A DNA stretch of 64,000 bases from Sorangium cellulosum. Its GTDB lineage: Bacteria; Myxococcota_A; Polyangia; Polyangiales; Polyangiaceae. A program made the position numbers and the translations under genes. The DNA lies in contig NZ_CP012673.1 of the NCBI RefSeq assembly GCF_002950945.1, positions 5,021,001-5,085,000 of the forward strand, read 5' to 3'. Shown here piece by piece: positions 60,001 to 64,000 of the stretch; positions within the stretch are counted from its first letter, which is position 1, and each line of letters starts with the position of its first letter. The notes beneath the pieces are model-generated. The model was not told the origin of the DNA and searched no databases. It saw only the letters and a list, made by a program, of their open reading frames with translations.

Positions 60001-62518
60001 CGAGTGCCTCGCGCGGAACGCGGAGCTCTACGGCGAAGGGGTCGAGGCGTTCCAGCTCGGGCTGTCCGATCGCGAGGAGAGCCGGACCTTCGCCTATTAC
60101 CCCCGGTACTCGATGATGTCGGGCGCGCACGCCTACGCCAAGCCCGAGGACGAGGTGCAGGTCATCCGGCGTTATCTGGAGCGGGAGATGGGCTCGGGCT
60201 CCGCGCAGGCGGCCGAGCTCCTCGCCCACGCCGACGAGCTGCTCGCCGGCCGGTTCGAGGCCGAGCTGCACGCCTGCCGCCTGCGGCGCCTCGGCGACGT
60301 GATCCGCGAGCGCGGCGTGACGCACATCGATCTCCTGAAGATCGACGTGCAGCGCGCCGAGATGGACGTGCTGCGCGGGCTCGACGACCGCGACTTCCAG
60401 ATCATCGACCAGGTGGTCATGGAGGTGCACGCCGCGGCGGGCGAGGAGAGCGAGACGCGCCTCGACGAGCTGCGCGCCTGCCTCGGCGGCCACGGGTTCG
60501 AGGTGGTCGTGGAGCAGGACGAGCTCCTCCAGGGCACCGACCGCTATAACGTCTATGCTTCCAGGAGAGGGCTCAAGGCCCGCGAGCACGGGCTCTCGGC
60601 CATGGCGTCGCGCCGCGAGCTCATCGAGCGCGCCCGGCCGGTCTCGCCCGAGCTGCTGCGCGACCACACCCGCGACCGCCTTCCCGAGCACATGGTGCCT
60701 GCGGCCTTCGTCCTCCTGGAGCGGTTCCCGCTGACCCGCAACGGCAAGGTGGACCGCGCCGCCTTGCCGCCTCCTCCCGACCTCTCGGCTGCGACCGGGC
60801 CCGCGCAGCGGCCCCCGCTCTCCCCGATGGAGGAGATCCTCTGGGGGCTGTGGGCCGATGTGCTCGGCACCGTGCACCTCGGGCTGGACAAGAGCTTCTT
60901 CGCGCTCGGCGGCCACTCCCTCCTTGTCACCCAGCTCGTCTCGCGCATCCGCGAGGCGCTCCAGGTGGACCTCCCGCTGCGCAGCGTCTTCGAGGCGCCC
61001 ACGATCCGGTCGCTCGCGCGTGTGCTCGACCAGGAGCGCACGAAGGCGCACGAGGGCGCGCCCCGCCCCGAGGCGCCGCGCCTGCTGCCCGCGCCCCGCA
61101 CCGGCGAGCTGCCCCTCTCGTTCGCCCAGCAGCGCCTCTGGTTCCTCCAGCAGATGAACCCCGAGGACACCTCCTACAACGCGCCCGTGGCGTTCCGCGT
61201 GAGCGGCCGGCTCTCGACGGACACCCTGCAAAGGGCGCTCGATCACCTGGTCTATCGCCACGAGATCTTGCGCACCACGTTCGTGATGCGCGCCGAGCGG
61301 CCCGTCCAGGTGATCCACGAGCCGCGGCCGGTCAGCATCCCCGTGACCGACCTGACGGCGATGGAGGACCCGGAGCGCGAGGCGGAGGTGGTCCGCCGCA
61401 TCCAGGCCGAGGCCCGGAGGCCGTTCTCTCTGGGCGAGGGGCCGCTCTTCCGCCTCGAGCTCCTGCGCCTCGGCCCGCGGCAGCACGTCCTCATCTTCGA
61501 CATGCACCACATCATCAGCGACGCGTGGAGCATGGCCATCTTCGTGCGCGAGCTCGTGGAGGTCTACCGCGCGCTGCTCGCGAGCCGCGCGCCCGATCTG
61601 CCGCCGCTCTCCATCCAGTACGCCGATTACGCCGTCTGGCAGCAAGCGTGGCTGAGCGGCGCGGTCTACCGCGAGCACCTGGAGCACTGGAGGCGCCGCC
61701 TCTCCGGCGACCTGCCCGCCCTGCAGCTCCCGCTCGACGCGCCCCGCGAGCGCCGCCGGCACGACACCGGCCGCCGCGCCGTCTTCACCGTCGATCCCGA
61801 GCTCACCGCCGCGCTCAAGGCCCTGTGCGCTCGTTACGGCACCACGCTCTACATGACGCTCCTGTCCGCGTTCCTCGTGCTGCTCGGCCGCACCAAGGAA
61901 CAGAAGGACCTGCTGCTCGGCCTGGCGATCGCCGGCCGCGACCGCGTCGAGACGGAGAACGTGATCGGCTGCTTCATCAACATGCTGGTGCTGCGGTTCG
62001 ATCTCTCCGGCGCGCCCAGGTTCGCCGATCTCCTGCGCCAGGCGCGCAAGGTCACCCTCGACGCGTACGAGCACCAGGCCATGCCGTTCGATCACCTGGT
62101 CAAGGAGCTCAACCCGCCGCGCGGCAAGGGCGTCACGCCGTTCTTCCAGGCCGCCTTCGGCCTGCAGAACGCCCCAATCGGCGACCTCCGTTTGCCTGGC
62201 CTGGAGTTCACCCTCATTCCCCAGGAGCAGGAGAAGGTCCGTTACGACCTCACCATCTGGGTGAACGAGCAGGCCGGCGGCCTTTCGATCGACTGGACCT
62301 ACAGCGACGAGCTCTTCCAAGAGCAGACGATCGCCGACATGGCCCGGCGCTACGAGGCCCTGCTCCGCGCCGTCGCCGCTGATCCCGAGGCCCGCATCCA
62401 CAGCTACGAGCTGCTCTCCGCGGAGGACAAGCAGGGCCGCCGGGAAGAGCAGGCCCGCAAGCAGGCGTCGCTGAGCAGCCGGCTCTCTGCGTCCTCCCGC
62501 AAGGGCGGCGCCCCCTAG
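57014..62518 (+). CDS. NRPS: degenerate C*, A domain interrupted by FkbM methyltransferase, PCP, C
   Basis: 1,834 residues from ATG 57014. Residues 1-430 are condensation-like, but HHxxxDG is replaced by PALCADD at 136-142, so it should be non-catalytic. The A domain starts near 446; its code reads D-A-K-D-L-G-V-D-V, closest to acidic/Glu-type codes. Between A8 and A10 (about 924-1186) a full FkbM methyltransferase is inserted (VFDVGANIGMFSLY; IDLLKIDVQRAEMDVLRGL); the A domain then resumes with LTRNGKVDRAAL. PCP S1302 is in GGHSLL. The final C domain (1365-1797) has H1498-H1499-IIS-D1503-A. The tail (ARKQASLSSRLSASSRK) resembles that of the preceding megasynthase. It adds one residue, probably methylated in cis, and hands on to the next protein. 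Confidence 0.94.
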   Translation: MTEHELEGFRLSPQQERAWALGGDRLHAAGLAVLSGSCDEGRLRAAVAAVVARHEILRTVFPSLPGMSAPLQRILAEPRFQWECDDLRGRDAAEALAELERGLSEVEPFDLQRGPLLRCRLARLAGDRAALVITLPALCADDATLDLFLAELSHAYVETGAYAPGAGGADPGEEGEGDLQYADLAEWQAGMCKEEEAGFWQRLEIPNVEHRLRSARDLRELAGEILTVSEALPDATAGALGSFLREHGLDAESFWFAAWLLFARRNVDDDVVTVSKLFSCRTVEPLDAALGPIAKYIPVFYRPDPGAGFLRNIGDLRVLIADFAEHQIYFSWSLLSSAGAARSLGFSFCAAADAEAGGLGLSWQRKVVLAEPFDVELCVEARARDGHAPRVERLSLRHRGDRLDAARARRLLQGFMAMVDELIAHPGRPLRLLGTLGHEERRLVLDTWNHTARDVPAASSFYELFSRQAGRSPDRAALVFGDRTFTYRELDVAARRAAAALRKRGAGPEVLVPLVVERSIEAIVGLLAVLAAGGAYVPIDPHQPEARSKLMLAGLGKGPVLSVSRWRDLLVSLGVDTAERAVFLDRDLDEPTAAPEAPARPEHAAYMIYTSGSTGTPKGVVVTNTSLVNLAFAMRESAYSDLRSPLRVSLNAPLVFDASIKQLTQLAFGDTLHLVPEEIRPDGEALLAFLQQHRLDVLDVTPSQLKLLLYAGLERHPEALPARVLIGGEALDPADWERLGALSATTFLNVYGPTENTDVSTTAKVTSGGGRRPVIGRPIANVRAYVLDGAMTPVPVGATGELYLGGAGVSRGYLGGPALTAARFVPDPFSGEPGARLYRSGDLVRLDDGGDIEFLGRADHQVKIRGYRVELGEIESVIAAHPGVAQAAVTVGEGSAGDPRLVGYVVPSRKGSSEVDGRERHRLPNDMAVVHQNKNETDYLYEEIFVKKSYSLYGIELPKDAVVFDVGANIGMFSLYVASHCEGARVFAFEPLGPIYECLARNAELYGEGVEAFQLGLSDREESRTFAYYPRYSMMSGAHAYAKPEDEVQVIRRYLEREMGSGSAQAAELLAHADELLAGRFEAELHACRLRRLGDVIRERGVTHIDLLKIDVQRAEMDVLRGLDDRDFQIIDQVVMEVHAAAGEESETRLDELRACLGGHGFEVVVEQDELLQGTDRYNVYASRRGLKAREHGLSAMASRRELIERARPVSPELLRDHTRDRLPEHMVPAAFVLLERFPLTRNGKVDRAALPPPPDLSAATGPAQRPPLSPMEEILWGLWADVLGTVHLGLDKSFFALGGHSLLVTQLVSRIREALQVDLPLRSVFEAPTIRSLARVLDQERTKAHEGAPRPEAPRLLPAPRTGELPLSFAQQRLWFLQQMNPEDTSYNAPVAFRVSGRLSTDTLQRALDHLVYRHEILRTTFVMRAERPVQVIHEPRPVSIPVTDLTAMEDPEREAEVVRRIQAEARRPFSLGEGPLFRLELLRLGPRQHVLIFDMHHIISDAWSMAIFVRELVEVYRALLASRAPDLPPLSIQYADYAVWQQAWLSGAVYREHLEHWRRRLSGDLPALQLPLDAPRERRRHDTGRRAVFTVDPELTAALKALCARYGTTLYMTLLSAFLVLLGRTKEQKDLLLGLAIAGRDRVETENVIGCFINMLVLRFDLSGAPRFADLLRQARKVTLDAYEHQAMPFDHLVKELNPPRGKGVTPFFQAAFGLQNAPIGDLRLPGLEFTLIPQEQEKVRYDLTIWVNEQAGGLSIDWTYSDELFQEQTIADMARRYEALLRAVAADPEARIHSYELLSAEDKQGRREEQARKQASLSSRLSASSRKGGAP
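57035..58340 (+). other. C*-domain: condensation-like, catalytic histidines missing
   Basis: Starts ELEGFRLSPQQERAW and keeps EILRTVFPSLPG and a final LGTLGHEERRLVLDTWN, but has P136-A137 where the catalytic His pair should be. It could be an interface domain for a trans-acting hydroxylase such as the TauD-like enzyme at 62.6 kb. Confidence 0.75.
59785..60575 (+). other. FkbM methyltransferase domain inserted in the A domain
   Basis: About 260 residues between the A8 motif (KIRGYRVELGEIES) and the A10 Lys motif. SAM-binding VFDVGANIGMFSLYVASH; FAFEPLGPIYECLARN as acidic loop. Predicted O-methylation of the activated residue. Confidence 0.9.
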
Positions 62519-62587
62519 GGCGCCCGCCGCTCACCCGCGCATGGACCCTCGCCGCACCGAACTCCACCCCACTCGAAGCACGTGACC

Positions 62588-63649
62588 ATGACAGACACCA
62601 GCAAACCCACAGGACTGAGCAAGCTCAAGACCATCAAGCGAAAGGCCGTGGTCCTCTCGCAGGACAACCTGGTCTCCTACGACGCCCTCGGCGACCGGGC
62701 GCTGCCGCTCGTGATCACGCCGCGCGCCGGCGAGCTGAGCCTGCCGGCGTGGATCGCCGACAACCGCGAGCCGCTGCGGGCGAAGCTGCACGAGCACGGC
62801 GCGCTGCTCTTCCGCGACTTCGGCGTCCCGGACCCCGACACCTTCCAGAGGGCGATCGAGGCCGTCTCCGGGGAGCTCTTGCACTACACCGAGCGCTCCT
62901 CGCCGCGCCACGCGGTGAAGGGCAACGTGTACACGTCCACCGACTACCCGCCGCAGTATCCCATCTTCCTGCACAACGAGCAGTCCTACAACCTCAACTG
63001 GTGCCAGAAGATCAGCTTCTATTGCCGGCTGCCCTCCGCGCAGGGCGGACAGACCCCGATCGCCGACACGCGCCGCATCCTCGCCCGGCTGAACCCCGAG
63101 ATCGTGGCGCGCTTCCGCGAGCGCCGCTACATGTACATGCGCAACTTCGGTGAGGGCTTCGGCCTCTCGTGGCAGGTGGCCTTCCAGACCGAGGACCGGG
63201 GCGAGGTCGAGGCCTACTGCCGCCGCAACGCGATCGACTTCGAGTGGAAGGACGGCAATCGCCTGCGCACCCGCCAGGTGCGCCACGCGGTGCACCGCCA
63301 CCCCGTCACCGGCGAGCTGGTCTGGTTCAATCACTGCACGTTCTTCCACGTATCCACCCTGCCGGGGCCGATCCGCGACAGCCTCACCGCCGGGTTCGCG
63401 GAGCACGACCTGCCGAACCAGACGTTCTACGGCGACGGCGCGCCCATCGAGCCCGAGGTCATGGCTCAGCTGCAGCAGGTTTATCTCGACGAGAAGGTCG
63501 TGTTCGACTGGAAGAAGGGCGACGTGCTGGTGCTCGACAACATGCTCTGCTCGCATGGCCGCGAGCCGTTCCAGGGGGAGCGCAGCGTGCTGACGGCCAT
63601 GACCGAGCTCACGGACAATCGCCTCGAGGATCTGGGCAAAGGCGCCTGA
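62588..63649 (+). CDS. TauD/SyrP-like Fe(II)/2-oxoglutarate dioxygenase
   Basis: 353 residues from ATG 62588 (a GTG at 62582 is also in frame). TauD/clavaminate synthase fold with H-x-E iron ligands in FLHNEQSYN and the distal His in MLCSHGREPFQG, and R in GERSVLTAM for 2-oxoglutarate. SyrP-type members hydroxylate the beta carbon of amino acids bound to an NRPS carrier. The N-terminus (KLKTIKRKAVVLSQDNLV) resembles tails seen at NRPS junctions, so it may dock to the synthetase. It lies between two megasynthase genes. Confidence 0.9.
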   Translation: MTDTSKPTGLSKLKTIKRKAVVLSQDNLVSYDALGDRALPLVITPRAGELSLPAWIADNREPLRAKLHEHGALLFRDFGVPDPDTFQRAIEAVSGELLHYTERSSPRHAVKGNVYTSTDYPPQYPIFLHNEQSYNLNWCQKISFYCRLPSAQGGQTPIADTRRILARLNPEIVARFRERRYMYMRNFGEGFGLSWQVAFQTEDRGEVEAYCRRNAIDFEWKDGNRLRTRQVRHAVHRHPVTGELVWFNHCTFFHVSTLPGPIRDSLTAGFAEHDLPNQTFYGDGAPIEPEVMAQLQQVYLDEKVVFDWKKGDVLVLDNMLCSHGREPFQGERSVLTAMTELTDNRLEDLGKGA

Positions 63650-63738
63650 GGGCGAGGCGCGGACGAGGATGACCATGTCGGCGCGGGATCCGTGGAGGAC
63701 CCGGGCGCGGACCGGCGGCGGAGCATGAGGAGCGTTGG

Positions 63739-64000
63739 ATGAACATGCAGAATCTTGAGGGCTTTCGCGTCTCACCGCAGCAGCGGCGCCTGTGGCTTTC
63801 GGCCCGAGGTGAGGGGCGCGCGGCCTGCCTCCTGGAGCTCCGCGGCCCGCTCGAGGGCGATCGCCTCGAGCGCGCCCTGCGGCGGATCGTCGCCCGCCAC
63901 GAGATCCTGCGCACGGCCTTCCCGTCGCTGCCAGGGATGGAGACCCCGCTCCAGGTGATCCGCGGCGAGGACGCCGGCCTCGCCTTCTCGTACACATCCG
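63739..64000 (+). CDS. NRPS, N-terminal C*-like domain (continues beyond window)
   Basis: Begins ATG 63739 after GAGGAG. The 87 visible residues (NLEGFRVSPQQRRLWLSARG, RIVARHEILRTAFPSLPGM) match the N-terminus of the C* domain of the previous NRPS closely. The motif region that would show whether it is degenerate lies outside the window. Confidence 0.88.
   Translation, partial: MNMQNLEGFRVSPQQRRLWLSARGEGRAACLLELRGPLEGDRLERALRRIVARHEILRTAFPSLPGMETPLQVIRGEDAGLAFSYTS

Noticed and set aside
57044..62401. Minus-strand frame of about 1,785 residues opposite the second NRPS
   Set aside because: Antisense shadow without recognisable domains.

Overview
The window is very GC-rich, densely packed with overlapping start/stop codons, and carries FHA/sigma-54 activators, large Ser/Thr kinases with TPR tails, WG-repeat and STAND proteins and a PKS/NRPS megasynthase. 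This gene style suggests a myxobacterium (Polyangiales/Sorangium-like). That is an inference; no rRNA, tRNA or housekeeping marker is present to prove it.

Left third (1-14.7 kb), a probable defence or conflict region. A 1,353-codon PglW-type kinase (NERD, degenerate kinase, active kinase, helix-hairpin-helix) runs off the left edge and is coupled to an unrecognised 250-residue protein. Divergently there is a tight three-gene operon: a TIR-like/STAND NTPase/TPR protein, a fused GT4 glycosyltransferase-radical SAM/SPASM enzyme and a WG-repeat protein, joined by ATGA and GTGA overlaps. A large Eco57I/type IIG-like adenine methylase follows on the other strand and looks short at its N-terminus.

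Middle (14.8-28.1 kb), ordinary chromosome. It holds a GST and a divergent LysR regulator, a secreted M6 metalloprotease, an FHA-sigma-54 activator coupled to a Ser/Thr kinase-TPR protein and preceded by short repeats, a lipoprotein, and a penicillin-acylase-family lipoprotein.

Right half (28.3-64 kb), a hybrid PKS-NRPS lipopeptide cluster that continues past the right edge. The first megasynthase (about 5,595 residues) reads FAAL-ACP / KS-AT-ACP / C-A(Ser)-PCP / C-A(Dab)-PCP / C-A(?)-PCP / C. The second (1,834 residues) reads C*-A[FkbM methyltransferase inserted]-PCP-C. A third begins at 63,739 with another C*. Each protein break falls between an intact C domain and a C-like domain; the C* of the second protein lacks the HHxxxDG motif, and the third protein's is cut off before it. 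An EctB-type aminotransferase supplies diaminobutyrate, and MbtH is present. Tailoring genes include two different iron/2-oxoglutarate oxygenases (Asp/Asn hydroxylase-like and TauD/SyrP-like), a haem-oxygenase-like diiron enzyme, a DUF3419/BtaA-like aminocarboxypropyl transferase, an OlsB-like N-acyltransferase, a free-standing FkbM methyltransferase, a FemAB-like GNAT, and a fusion of a FemAB/GNAT-like domain to the C-terminal tRNA-binding domain of alanyl-tRNA synthetase. The last suggests aminoacyl-tRNA-dependent tailoring. Two copies of a 150-165 bp hairpin repeat bracket the 28.3-35.1 kb tailoring block.

The most novel-looking items are the GNAT-C-Ala fusion, the HDO/DUF3419/OlsB cassette, the repeated C|C* split, and the TIR-STAND / GT-radical SAM / WG operon. 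All functions are inferred from sequence alone.
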